Assembly: GCF_025558485.1 (NCBI RefSeq)
Contig: NZ_CP102930.1
Span: 1,860,001 to 1,924,000 of the forward strand
Direction of reading: 5' to 3'
DNA: 64,000 nucleotides
From: Bdellovibrio bacteriovorus
GTDB taxonomy: Bacteria; Bdellovibrionota; Bdellovibrionia; Bdellovibrionales; Bdellovibrionaceae
Part shown: piece after piece, positions 26,574-35,211 of the stretch
Layout: every line of letters starts with the position of its first letter
How positions within the stretch are numbered: the first letter of the stretch is position 1
Program-made: the position numbers and the translations under genes
The notes under the pieces: generated by a model
What the model saw: the letters and a program-made list of their open reading frames with translations, nothing else
What the model was told of the DNA's origin: nothing
The model's database searches: none

Positions 26574-28259
26574 ATGGCAAAAATCTTTATATTTATAACG
26601 ACATTGTTTTTGGTTTCTCAAGGCCTTGCTCAGAGCGTGCTTACTATGCGCTCGGATAAGCCATCCTATACACAAGGCGAAAAAGCCGTGCTATTGCTTT
26701 CCGCCAAACCATTGGTAAATCCTGATACGGAAGAGTATGTAGCCGTCAGTGAGTTCGAAGCCTTGGCTCTTCGTACCATCGCCTTGGCAGAAAATGAATT
26801 TGCGGCAATTTCTCCTGCTTTGAATTCAGGAACTGTGACTTGGGCTGTGTCAGTCTATAAGCAGAACAAGATCGCGGCTCGAGAAATTTCTGGAGCTCTA
26901 CAATTAGAAAAGAAAACAATTCGTGACTTGCAAAAGTTACTTCGCGGTCAAACGGACCCGGATAATATTGCTGACCTTCAGGCGGCCATTCAAAACAGTC
27001 AGGATCAAATTGTGGTTTTGCAAGGGCAGCTCGCGGCTCTTAGAACTCTTGTTGAAAGCAAGAATCTGAGTTTTTCTGTCACCTCTACAAAGTTACGAAG
27101 TCGGGCCATCATGGATTCCTTGGAGCTGGCGACAGATCGTTTGAATAATAGCGCCGTTCTTGGTGAGTCTGTGCGCGTGACAATGACTGTCCGGCCTGAG
27201 CATTTTGGAGTTTCGGAACCTATGTTGAGCGATCTGACGGCTAAGTTCATGGGACAAAGTGTTTTAGCTTCAAGATTAGATCTCAGTACCTATTATTTTG
27301 ATGTCGATACCACGATCGCGGGATTGGGAACTCACACTTTTGAATCCAGTCTTTTTATCAAAGATAAGGCAGCCTTTAATTCCATTGATAATGCGGTAAG
27401 AAAGGCGGGGATACGAAAGTTGAATCTAGGTTTGCTGAAAGACTCGACTCTGAATGAAGCTCTTTCAGTATTCTATCTGGCGGAGATCAATGATCTGGAC
27501 GGAATTATGGACGCTCTGGTGGGGGTTCAATTTACTATGCGTAATTTGATCGCCACCAAAAGTCTGAATTTGATTGTTACAGAGCCTAATCCAGTGGTGA
27601 TTTCTCATAATGCTCTAGAAACAATGGAGGGGCATCAAAATGCCTCCTATACAGTGATAATCAATCGTGAGCCTACCAGCGATGTTACCTTGAGCATTTC
27701 TTCGACGTATTCCGGTCTGGTTTTCTCAGATGATGGTGTAAATTGGAGCTCTACGCTGAATCTGATTTACACGTTGGCGAATTGGACGACTCCGAAAGAG
27801 ATCTTTATATCTGTTCCTGATAATTCAATTGCAGATGGCGACAGGCAGGAATACATCTCTAATGCATTTAGCGGTGGCGGTTATGATAATATCACAGTTC
27901 AAGATATTGAGGTGACGATCAAAGATCCAACGACTGAATTGGTGTGCTCTCCAAGCAGTGGTTATATCTACAGTTATTGGGGATCAGATTACTACGACAT
28001 TTCATTGCCTTACCCGCCATCGGAGCCGACCACTGTGACGGTGTCACAAACATCTGGGTTTATGTTAAATGGAAATATGGCAGGAATGAGCGAGGTTCTT
28101 TCTTTTGATTCCACTAATTGGGACATTCCGCAGACAATTGGTATTACCGTGGATTCCTCTTGGTGGATTAGCAGCGGCTTTTACCCCTTTGATCATTCAT
28201 TTATGGGAGACACGTCTTACACTCCGTGTGGCTACGGAGTCGAGTTCTCTGAATATTAA
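26574..28259 (+). CDS. Secreted protein with two copies of the novel domain and Calx-beta-like repeats
   Basis: A 561-aa protein with a signal peptide (cleavage after SQGLAQ). The novel domain is seen twice: about residues 20-175 (YTQGEKAVLLLSA, then GQTDPDNIADLQAAI) and about 190-340 (VLGESVRVTMTV, then helices around LKDSTLNEALSV). Residues about 345-450 read ETMEGHQNASYTVIINREP with NWTTPKEIFISVPDNSIADGD, a pattern of Calx-beta-like adhesion domains, and a second weaker copy ends the protein. It begins one base after the previous stop, so it is certainly co-transcribed. No catalytic motif is seen; an extracellular binding role is likely. Confidence 0.72.
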   Translation: MAKIFIFITTLFLVSQGLAQSVLTMRSDKPSYTQGEKAVLLLSAKPLVNPDTEEYVAVSEFEALALRTIALAENEFAAISPALNSGTVTWAVSVYKQNKIAAREISGALQLEKKTIRDLQKLLRGQTDPDNIADLQAAIQNSQDQIVVLQGQLAALRTLVESKNLSFSVTSTKLRSRAIMDSLELATDRLNNSAVLGESVRVTMTVRPEHFGVSEPMLSDLTAKFMGQSVLASRLDLSTYYFDVDTTIAGLGTHTFESSLFIKDKAAFNSIDNAVRKAGIRKLNLGLLKDSTLNEALSVFYLAEINDLDGIMDALVGVQFTMRNLIATKSLNLIVTEPNPVVISHNALETMEGHQNASYTVIINREPTSDVTLSISSTYSGLVFSDDGVNWSSTLNLIYTLANWTTPKEIFISVPDNSIADGDRQEYISNAFSGGGYDNITVQDIEVTIKDPTTELVCSPSSGYIYSYWGSDYYDISLPYPPSEPTTVTVSQTSGFMLNGNMAGMSEVLSFDSTNWDIPQTIGITVDSSWWISSGFYPFDHSFMGDTSYTPCGYGVEFSEY

Positions 28260-28397
28260 AGGCGAGGTAAAGCGACCGGGAGCAAATCTGAATTTTCGCT
28301 CTCGCGTCGTGAATTTAAAAACCCGCTTCCCATATTTTCAAAAATAGCTAGACTTACGTGTTGAATATTTATCATTCCACGAAGGGAATAGTTAACA

Positions 28398-29147
28398 ATG
28401 GGCAGCGTAGTTTCGTTCATCAATCAAAAAGGTGGGGTTGCAAAAACCACCACCGCTATCAACGTGGCATCTCAATGGTCTAAGGAAGGCAAAAAAGTTC
28501 TGCTGATCGACTTGGACCCGCAGTCGTCAGCCACCCGCGCGATCTTCGGTGACGAGGATTTTGAAGACACTATCTACGATGTTATCACCGGCGAAGTTGA
28601 AGCGCAAAGTGCCGTTGTTCATTCTCCGTCCTTTGGCTTTGACGTGATCCCGTCAGAAATTATGCTTAGCGGTATCGAAATCATTCTATCCTCTAAGTTT
28701 GGCCGCGAAAGCATCCTGAAAAGAGCCCTTAGTGAAATCAAAGAAGAATACGACATCATCGTGATCGACTGTTCCCCGTCGCTGGGACTGTTGACTGTCA
28801 ATGCATTGATTGCTTCCAAGGATATCGTGATTCCGATCTGTCCAGAGTATTTCTCTTTAAAAGGGATCGACCTGATTCTGGAAACTTTGAAAAATATCAA
28901 GATGGGCCTGGGCCATCAGATCAATGTGCGCGGGATCATCATTTCCAAATACCGCAACCGCCGTATCGTGGAAAAGGTCATCAGTGATCTTCGCACCAAC
29001 TACACGATTCCAGTGTTTAATAACTACATCCCGGAATCCATCGCAGTTGAAGAAGCCCATCACAAGCATTTGCCAGTAAATGAATTTGCACCGAAAAATC
29101 CAGCAGGCCTGGCTTTGGCCAATCTTGCGCAGGAAATGTGGGCTTGA
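28398..29147 (+). CDS. parA: ParA/Soj family ATPase
   Basis: A 249-aa Walker-type ATPase that positions DNA or protein cargo on the nucoid. The deviant Walker A motif KGGVAKTTTA is at residues about 11-20, the switch region LLIDLDPQ at about 37-44, and the Walker B-like IIVIDCSPS near 118. It has no N-terminal DNA-binding extension. No parB follows; instead it overlaps by 10 bases a gene for a protein of unknown function. It may therefore be an orphan ParA that places a protein complex rather than the chromosome, or the chromosomal parAB may lie elsewhere. Confidence 0.9.
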   Translation: MGSVVSFINQKGGVAKTTTAINVASQWSKEGKKVLLIDLDPQSSATRAIFGDEDFEDTIYDVITGEVEAQSAVVHSPSFGFDVIPSEIMLSGIEIILSSKFGRESILKRALSEIKEEYDIIVIDCSPSLGLLTVNALIASKDIVIPICPEYFSLKGIDLILETLKNIKMGLGHQINVRGIIISKYRNRRIVEKVISDLRTNYTIPVFNNYIPESIAVEEAHHKHLPVNEFAPKNPAGLALANLAQEMWA

Positions 29148-29623
29148 AAAAGAACAATCCCTTGTTTTTAGACTCCACCCGGCCCGTTGGTGACAAACTA
29201 ATCACCAACGTGGAACTATTGGAAGCCCGTCTTGAACAGGGGCAGGCCTTTTACATCGAAGTGACCGACAGTTTCGGAGTTTTGCAAAAACATGCTCTGA
29301 AACTCGTCGTCACCAAAAAGTCCACGCGCTACTGTGCAGAACTGTGGCTGAATCAGAGCGAAGAAATTCAGTATCGTTTTATTTTAATTGCAGCCGGAGC
29401 CGAGTTGAAGTCCTCTGAACTTAAGCAAGCCGTCGCCGGGAATTCCATCTCTGAAAAATGGATTCCAACGGCGGTTCCACAGGTGGCCGCAGCGAAGGGC
29501 AAAGGCCCTAAAAAATCAAAATCCACTGAAATCAAAAAGGTCGGAAGTGGCAAGGGACAAAGTCCTTTGGTGGCCGCGCAGGACTATCAACAGATGAAGT
29601 TCCTTTTGGGCGAGCTGGAATAA
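29138..29623 (+). CDS. Unknown protein coupled to ParA
   Basis: A 161-aa protein that starts at GTG 10 bases inside the end of parA, hence translationally coupled. It has a soluble N-terminal domain of about 95 residues with alternating beta strands (ALKLVVTKKSTRYCAELWL), a Lys/Gly-rich basic linker (KGKGPKKSKSTEIKK) and a short C-terminal helix (YQQMKFLLGELE). It shows no ParB box, HTH or CTPase motif. The basic tail could bind nucleic acid or ParA. The partner role is inferred from gene order. Confidence 0.65.
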   Translation: MGLKKNNPLFLDSTRPVGDKLITNVELLEARLEQGQAFYIEVTDSFGVLQKHALKLVVTKKSTRYCAELWLNQSEEIQYRFILIAAGAELKSSELKQAVAGNSISEKWIPTAVPQVAAAKGKGPKKSKSTEIKKVGSGKGQSPLVAAQDYQQMKFLLGELE

Positions 29624-29760
29624 ATCACTTAAAACGCATTAACTGACAACCTGCCTGACGAACTTTCAGACACAGAACAATAAACGTCACCTTGTATATT
29701 TTTTCCCAATTCCCTCTGAAATTTTGGTAAAACTATGTCTCTAAAACCACGAGGTAGTTC

Positions 29761-30570
29761 ATGTTCAAAAAGTTCTCTCTGACGTTAGCGGCAGTGGCCC
29801 TGCTGGCGGCATGTGCTCAGCAAAACACAGCGGAAATTCTGGATAGTGAGTCTTCCACGGGCGTGATTGGTGGAGACAAGGTTCAACTTGGCAGTGCCGT
29901 GATGACTTCAACAGTGGGACTTTATGATGAAATGACGGGGTCTCTTTGCACGGGCACGTTGATTTCCAAGGAACTGGTTTTGACGGCTGCGCATTGTGTG
30001 ACACCGGGCTCGACGGGGCTGATGGTTTTCTTTACCAATAATCTGGAAAATATGAATGCCTACAATTCTCAATACGCCATCAAAGCTTTGCAGCATGAAG
30101 ACTATGATCGCAATCGTAAAACGGATACAGCAGATATTGCCTTGGTGCGAATCCGCGGGAATTACCTGCCAGCAGGCTATCAGCCGGCCAAAATCCATGA
30201 AAACACCGCCAGCATGCAAAGTGGTAACGAGGTGGTCGTCGCAGGGTATGGCTTAAGCTGGGCTTTGGGGGTCAAAAAAGGTGCGGGCATCCTGCGCACG
30301 ACAAAACTAAAAATCGACCAGGCCCAGTATGGGAAAACAGAATTTATGCTAAAGCAGTCCTTGAAAAAGGGCGTATGCAGCGGGGATTCTGGCGGCCCGG
30401 CTTATGTGGAAAAAGACGGTCAGTTGTATCTGGCCGGTGTTGCCAGCCGCGGGGATGCCGCAGTGATGTTGATCAGCCCAAAGTGTGACAAGTTCTCGAT
30501 CTATTCACGAGCGGACGCTTATATGCCGTGGATTAAAAAGACATCTGAAACGCTGATGTCTCTTCGATAA
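29761..30570 (+). CDS. Trypsin-like (S1) serine protease lipoprotein
   Basis: A 269-aa exported protease with lipobox LAAC (Cys18). The mature-chymotrypsin-type N-terminus VIGGDK is at residues 35-40. The triad is complete: His78 in LTAAHC, Asp125 in DTADIALVRI and Ser210 in CSGDSGGP. The residues before VIGG form a short propeptide of about 17 aa after the lipid anchor, so activation by cleavage could release the enzyme. GAGG precedes the ATG. It is a member of the family of secreted trypsin-like proteases abundant in predatory bdellovibrios; its prey substrate is unknown. Confidence 0.92.
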   Translation: MFKKFSLTLAAVALLAACAQQNTAEILDSESSTGVIGGDKVQLGSAVMTSTVGLYDEMTGSLCTGTLISKELVLTAAHCVTPGSTGLMVFFTNNLENMNAYNSQYAIKALQHEDYDRNRKTDTADIALVRIRGNYLPAGYQPAKIHENTASMQSGNEVVVAGYGLSWALGVKKGAGILRTTKLKIDQAQYGKTEFMLKQSLKKGVCSGDSGGPAYVEKDGQLYLAGVASRGDAAVMLISPKCDKFSIYSRADAYMPWIKKTSETLMSLR

Positions 30571-31305
30571 TTACTTCGGCGCTCCGGCTTCAATCCAGCG
30601 TTTCATATAATCAAGTTCTTCCGCGGTCAGTGGTGGAAGAATTGTTTTTCCTCTTTGTGGGGGCATAAAGCGTTTATTCATTCCTGGGACGGTGACTTGA
30701 TAAAGGATGCTGTCCTCTGCAGTGTCGGCCAGAAGATCTCGGTCATGCAGGTTTTCCACTTCATCCAAAACGGTGCGTTTGGCTCTTTCAGCAGTGTGGC
30801 AGACCATGCACTTGGGTTGCAGAATTTCTTTTTTCAGATTGGCGTAGCTAAGTTCCAGCTTCTTAAGGTCCGTTTTAACTTTTTCTTTCGGGGCGCTGGC
30901 ACCCGCACAAGCTGTCAGGTCGCCAACTTTTTGTGTGGAAACACGGCTGTGCAATTGATCTTCAAGCCAGGTTTCCAGAATCTGTTTTTCGCAGGAATTT
31001 AAAGGACTGTAGCCGCCAGAGCGGGGCGGCATGGCGCCCGAATGAATAACATCTAAAATTTCAGTTTTTTGCGCCAACACCTGAGCCGCAGTTCCCATGG
31101 CGCGCGCGCCAGAGGCGTGACACTCCAGACAGGTTCTTAAAGAGGTTTGCTTTACAACTTCAAAAGAGAGTTCTTTATTCTGGAAGGCCTTGGCGAAGTT
31201 TAACTCCACACCGCTGTTTTTGAACAGACCCAGCTCTTCCATAGGATAGCTACAGCCTGCCAACGAAAATCCCACAACCAAAAATGACAAAAGGTATTTT
31301 TGCAT
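30571..31305 (-). CDS. Dihaem c-type cytochrome-like lipoprotein
   Basis: A 244-aa exported lipoprotein (lipobox SLAGC, Cys18) with two haem c attachment motifs: CLECH at 59-63 and CMVCH at 166-170. Candidate axial methionines lie in AMPPRSGG and FMPPQRG, each about 30-45 residues after its CxxCH. This double cytochrome-c-like layout resembles planctomycete-type cytochrome and other electron carriers at the outer face of the cell. No oxidase or reductase gene is nearby. It ends base to base against the convergent protease gene. Confidence 0.82.
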   Translation of the reverse strand: MQKYLLSFLVVGFSLAGCSYPMEELGLFKNSGVELNFAKAFQNKELSFEVVKQTSLRTCLECHASGARAMGTAAQVLAQKTEILDVIHSGAMPPRSGGYSPLNSCEKQILETWLEDQLHSRVSTQKVGDLTACAGASAPKEKVKTDLKKLELSYANLKKEILQPKCMVCHTAERAKRTVLDEVENLHDRDLLADTAEDSILYQVTVPGMNKRFMPPQRGKTILPPLTAEELDYMKRWIEAGAPK

Positions 31306-31414
31306 AATGGGCGTTGTTTTATCAAAAAACCAAGGGCAGGGGGAAGCGATTTAGTGGCGAAGTATAAAATACAGGAATGTCCAAAGGGTAAGCAGCGCCG
31401 AGCGGAATAAAGAG

Positions 31415-31804
31415 CTATTTGCCCTTTATTTTCAGAGGCTGAAAGCCAGCCGCATTGTCAGCTGAAGCGGGTGCGCGGCCTTGTTTGGAAGAATCCAGAC
31501 AGGTCTGTCTTTGAGAATCTGTCATATCCTGAGCTTCCCCGCATTTTTGCAGGGCCTGTGGCCTGAAGCTTTGCCCCTGAATACTGTCCCAGCAGGCCCA
31601 GAAGGCTTTGTCGTCCTGTTGCAGGTTGCACACTGTGGTGGCGTACCAGTCGGCATTTTCTTTTTCGGTTTTCTTCTGGCATTCGGTGATATCTTTTTCA
31701 CCGGTAAAGCGATCACAAAGGCCTGAAGGATTTGTGGGTTCCAGGGCAAGGGCAATCAATGGGATACCAGCGATCAAAAACAGGGAATTCACAAGAAGCT
31801 TCAT
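31415..31804 (-). CDS. Small secreted cysteine-rich protein of unknown function
   Basis: A 129-aa protein with a signal peptide (cleavage near LIALA-LEP) and six cysteines in the mature part, consistent with three disulphides. Helical segments rich in Gln and Asp carry them. No family is recognised. Its ATG directly abuts the stop codon of the HD-GYP gene upstream, so the two are co-transcribed; the functional link is unclear. Confidence 0.65.
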   Translation of the reverse strand: MKLLVNSLFLIAGIPLIALALEPTNPSGLCDRFTGEKDITECQKKTEKENADWYATTVCNLQQDDKAFWACWDSIQGQSFRPQALQKCGEAQDMTDSQRQTCLDSSKQGRAPASADNAAGFQPLKIKGK

Positions 31805-32749
31805 CTAGGCGACCTTTATTTTGAAAAGTACGGAATACATGGCTTTGAGCATGTCGGGATCATAACGACCCGCCAGCTTTTCTTTCATCATGGTGACCGC
31901 ATCCACCGGAGTCATCGGGACGTTGTAGGATCTTTGCGTGGTCATCGCATCATAGGTGTCGGTGATAGCAACGATGCGCGCGAATGGATGAATTTCTTCA
32001 GCCACCAACTGTTGAGGATAACCATTCCCAGCCCAGGATTCGTGGTGTTCAAAGCAGGCGGCTTTGATGGCATCGCTGATGTTTGGATGGTTGTTCAAAA
32101 TAACCAGTCCGTATTGCGGGTGCATTTTCATCTGCTCCCACTCGGCATCCGTCAGTCCACCTTTTTTGCACAGAATATCCAAGCTGACATTGCGTTTTCC
32201 GATATCATGGAAAAGGGCACCCACGCCAAGTTCTTCCAAGGTTTTAGCGTCGTATCCCAAAGCCTTTCCCAGGCCCAGGGAATAAATGCTGACATCCAGA
32301 GAGTGATTGTAAGTGTAGAAGTCATGCCCGGATAACGAGATCATAAAGCCCATGGCTTCCGGTGCATTTTCCATCAGCTCAATAAAGTCCGTGATGATCG
32401 GGCGGGATTCATCCAGCGCACGATTGACATCGGGATTTTCAAAAAGATCCTCCATCAGGGCCACAGAGGATTCGCGCAGAATTTTGGCTTTATCAAAAGG
32501 ATTTAGAAGATCTGAATTCATTTCCTCTTTGACCCAGTCGCGATAGATCTGTTTGTCCTCCATGCGCACAAAGAAGGAATCACCGGTGTCGCGGTTGTGC
32601 AGGGTTTTGATTTTGCCGGAACCCAGCTTGTCTCCAGCCCGGAGGTACAGGATATGCTTGCCATCCACATAGATGAAAATATCAAAAGACGTGACTTTAT
32701 CAGGGCGTATCGTGCTTAGGCGGATGCGAAAGTAAGTCGTTGAATCCAT
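31805..32749 (-). CDS. HD-GYP domain cyclic-di-GMP phosphodiesterase
   Basis: A 314-aa cytoplasmic protein that probably breaks down cyclic-di-GMP. The C-terminal HD-GYP domain (about residues 135-305) keeps its metal and signature residues: YNHSLDVS, HDIGK (His181-Asp182), HP, HHESWAGNGYP (His235-236, GYP 243-245) and DTYDAMT. The N-terminal 130 residues are a sensor-like domain with beta strands (DIFIYVDGKHILYLRAGD) and no membrane segment. Cyclic-di-GMP signalling is known to govern entry into predatory life and motility in Bdellovibrio; the role of this enzyme in it is inferred. Confidence 0.88.
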   Translation of the reverse strand: MDSTTYFRIRLSTIRPDKVTSFDIFIYVDGKHILYLRAGDKLGSGKIKTLHNRDTGDSFFVRMEDKQIYRDWVKEEMNSDLLNPFDKAKILRESSVALMEDLFENPDVNRALDESRPIITDFIELMENAPEAMGFMISLSGHDFYTYNHSLDVSIYSLGLGKALGYDAKTLEELGVGALFHDIGKRNVSLDILCKKGGLTDAEWEQMKMHPQYGLVILNNHPNISDAIKAACFEHHESWAGNGYPQQLVAEEIHPFARIVAITDTYDAMTTQRSYNVPMTPVDAVTMMKEKLAGRYDPDMLKAMYSVLFKIKVA

Positions 32750-32876
32750 AGAAAAATTTTGCCACGGAACCCCGGGTGATGGAACTAATTCTGCAATAAA
32801 CAGGAGCCTCGGTCTTTAGTCCAGAATGGGCGGGCTTGAGACTCTCTCACAACGTGCCAATCCGAGACTGAAAATA

Positions 32877-33794
32877 TCAATGTTTCAGAAGAATTTGCAC
32901 GGGAACCTGTCCTGTGGAAATGGCCGGGACGGTTAAAGGATTTAGGCTGCCGTCGGTGTTCACCTGGAATTGCAGCACTTTGTCCTCGACGTAATCAAGC
33001 ATGTAAGCTGTCTTGGTGGCGGCATCAATGCTAAGAGTTTCTGGCGACGTGCCCGCAGTGATTTTTGTCTGGGCTCCCAGACGACCATCGGCCTGAATTG
33101 AAAAATGTGACAGGCTGGGACCATAGGCATTGGCGATGTAAAGCTGATTTCCGCTGATTGTCAGGCCTTGAGGGCTTGCCCCAGTGGCAACGGTTTGCAG
33201 GGACTGTAGAGGACCTGATTTCGTAACAGCAAAGACCTCCAGCTCGTCTGTGCTGCAACTAAGGACATAGATAAATTCTCCGCTGGCATTTTTATAAGAA
33301 CCCACTGGCCCGGAAGGGCAGCCGGAGGAGGGGACTTGAGCAGGTGTTAAAGGGACCAGGTTGCCATCGGCTGCGACTGTGAACTGAGAAATGCTTCCCC
33401 CCATGTTCATGGAATAAAGAAAGCGCCCGTCGGGAGAGGTCTGCAAGGACACTGGATAATTTTCCGCAGCCACTGTTGTTAGGGCTGTCAGACTTCCGTC
33501 AGAGGAAATCTTAAATGACGAAATCGTGTCGTCAGGGCTGTTGGTCACATAGATGAAATTTTCGTCAGGCGCCATGGCCATTCCTCTGGGGGAAATTCCG
33601 GTTGCTGTGCTGGCAAGGAAGGTCAAAGTTTGATCCGCTTCAATGCGATAAGAATAAATGCTGCCATCCCCGGAATTTAAGATATATGAAAAGCGTGCAG
33701 GTGTGGGATTGGGAGAGGGGGAACCGCCCGTGCCGGAGCCAGCACAGGCAGCCAAGGTGAGACTTAAGATAAGAGTTAAAGAAGTGCGAATCAT
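32877..33794 (-). CDS. Seven-bladed beta-propeller lipoprotein, lactonase/YVTN-repeat type
   Basis: About 305 aa, starting at the ATG at 33794 behind GGAG; a longer frame to 33965 lacks support because the signal peptide begins at this ATG. The lipobox is LAAC, followed by a Gly/Ser/Pro spacer. Repeats of the form DGSIYSYRIEAD, DENFIYVTNSPDDTIS and DGRFLYSMNMGGS match the YVTN/6-phosphogluconolactonase-like propeller family. As a surface lipoprotein it is more likely a binding protein than a lactonase. No neighbouring gene is clearly linked. Confidence 0.78.
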   Translation of the reverse strand: MIRTSLTLILSLTLAACAGSGTGGSPSPNPTPARFSYILNSGDGSIYSYRIEADQTLTFLASTATGISPRGMAMAPDENFIYVTNSPDDTISSFKISSDGSLTALTTVAAENYPVSLQTSPDGRFLYSMNMGGSISQFTVAADGNLVPLTPAQVPSSGCPSGPVGSYKNASGEFIYVLSCSTDELEVFAVTKSGPLQSLQTVATGASPQGLTISGNQLYIANAYGPSLSHFSIQADGRLGAQTKITAGTSPETLSIDAATKTAYMLDYVEDKVLQFQVNTDGSLNPLTVPAISTGQVPVQILLKH

Positions 33795-34021
33795 GGGAAG
33801 CTCCTTGAAAAGCTGTACACCAGTTGAAGAAAGCACAGCTGATGCCAAGTTTTTGCGGGGCTCAGCAGGGCCTAAAACTGTTTTGAAAAGAAGATCGCCG
33901 GAATCCCGGCAGACTGCGTTGTCGGAAGCTCGGCAGGTGTCGGGTTTTCGACAAAAGAGTGCCATGTCATAGCGGCGGCATTCATTGACTTGTTGCAGAA
34001 ATCAGAAATAATCGAAAGACG

Positions 34022-34960
34022 ATGGCAATGCGTTTAACCACAGAGATACAATACTTAAAAGGAGTCGGCCCCAAGTTGGGAGACCTGTTTTCGCGCAAAG
34101 GTTTAAAAACTTTAGCGGATCTTTTTGAGTTTTATCCCCGTGCTTATGAAGATCAACGGGCGGCTCGCAATATCGCAAGCCTTCGTCCTGATGACATTGT
34201 CAGTATCAAGGCCACCGTAGTGGCTGTTCATAGCATCAATATGGGCCGCTCGGCGCGTAAAATGTATGATGTGGTTTTACGGGATGCTTCGGGACAGATT
34301 CACTGCAAATATTTCCGGGTGCCTTACAAAGGATACTTTGAACGTTTCAAGCCCTTCACTGAAGTGCGTGTTGTTGGCAAGGTCACCGAATACCGCGGTC
34401 GTATCGAATTCCATCACCCTGACATCAAAGATGTAGAGCCTGATGAGGAAACTCAGGACGCATTGATTCCGCTTTATACAGAAATCGAAGGGCTGGCGAC
34501 CGCAAAAATCATGAAGCTTGTGCGCTCAGCTTTTGCGCAAATCGAAGAATGGCCGGAAGAGGCTTTGCCAAAATGGATGCGCGAAAAGTACAAACTGATT
34601 CCGCGCCAGGATGCCTTAAAGGACATTCATTTCCCTGATCCGAATAAAGCCAAAGAATATGCGGAGTTTAAAACAGCCGCTCAAAAAAGAATCATCTTTG
34701 ATGAATTCTTCTGGTTGGAATTGTATTTGGCTTCCAAAAAAGCAGGCTTCCAGAAAGAGGGGGCCCCACAAATCAGAAATAACGGCTACGGTACAAACAG
34801 ACGGGGGAGGCAATACGGAGCTGAAGCTGGAAACCAGTACCCGTTACGGCGGTATGGCCCGTTACTTCAGCACTACTCCGGGAACGGGCTATACGATGAA
34901 GGTAAAGATCAAGAACACGCACCAGGTAAATGTATCGGTACGTCGCCGGGATCCGAATAA
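34022..34960 (+). pseudogene. recG: recG, truncated after the wedge domain and joined to foreign sequence
   Basis: Residues 1 to about 250 are a clear N-terminal half of the branched-DNA helicase RecG: the LKGVGPKLGDLFSRKG helix-hairpin-helix and the OB-fold wedge domain (YDVVLRDASGQIHCKYFRVPY). The intact protein is about 700 aa, but here the match stops near base 34770 after AGFQKEGAPQI. The frame then runs about 60 codons into unrelated DNA and stops at 34960. None of the helicase motifs (Walker A, DEAH-type box) exists anywhere in the window. The fragment cannot unwind DNA. A real disruption, or an assembly join, are both possible. Confidence 0.8.
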
Positions 34961-35160
34961 CTGGGCCAACTTTCAGCAGGTAAGTGGTCAGTTAAAGAGT
35001 GCGAGTTCTGGTTATGTAGAGCTTACGTTTACGTTTACGGCGGAAGCAGGCTGGGAGTATTTTCTGCATGTGCAGAATAATATAAATACCGGCACCGCGG
35101 TAACGTATTATGCAGATGATATCCGGGTATACTACACGGGTACGGTAACCGAAACCCTAA
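34785..35160 (+). pseudogene. Fragment of a carbohydrate-binding-like domain from a foreign gene
   Basis: In a different frame from recG, this stretch encodes a coherent beta-sandwich segment (STTPGTGYTMKVKIKNTH, RRRDPNNWANFQQVSG, ending in YYADDIRVYYTG) with no start codon. The motif pattern resembles sugar-binding-like modules in large Bacteroidota repeat proteins, and the heavy use of GTA, ACG and TAT codons differs from neighbouring genes. It is bounded by recG on the left and by the FliA-type repeat on the right. Between 34960 and 35212 there is no other gene. Confidence 0.6.
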
Positions 35161-35205
35161 TTTATTGTTTCGCGATCTAAAACAGGCACCCAGAAACACC
35201 GATAA
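35161..35205 (+). promoter_or_regulatory. FliA-type promoter repeat, copy 1
   Basis: TAAA at 35178-35181 and ACCGATAA at 35198-35205 are separated by 16 bases, close to the FliA consensus. All but three bases of 35161-35205 are identical to 38468-38512. The ATG at 35212 is only seven bases past the -10 element, and no ribosome-binding site is present. Confidence 0.7.
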
Positions 35206-35211
35206 ATCTAT

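Noticed and set aside
33795..33965. N-terminal extension of the beta-propeller lipoprotein
   Set aside because: The signal peptide and lipobox begin at the ATG at 33794, which has its own GGAG; the extension would bury the signal peptide.
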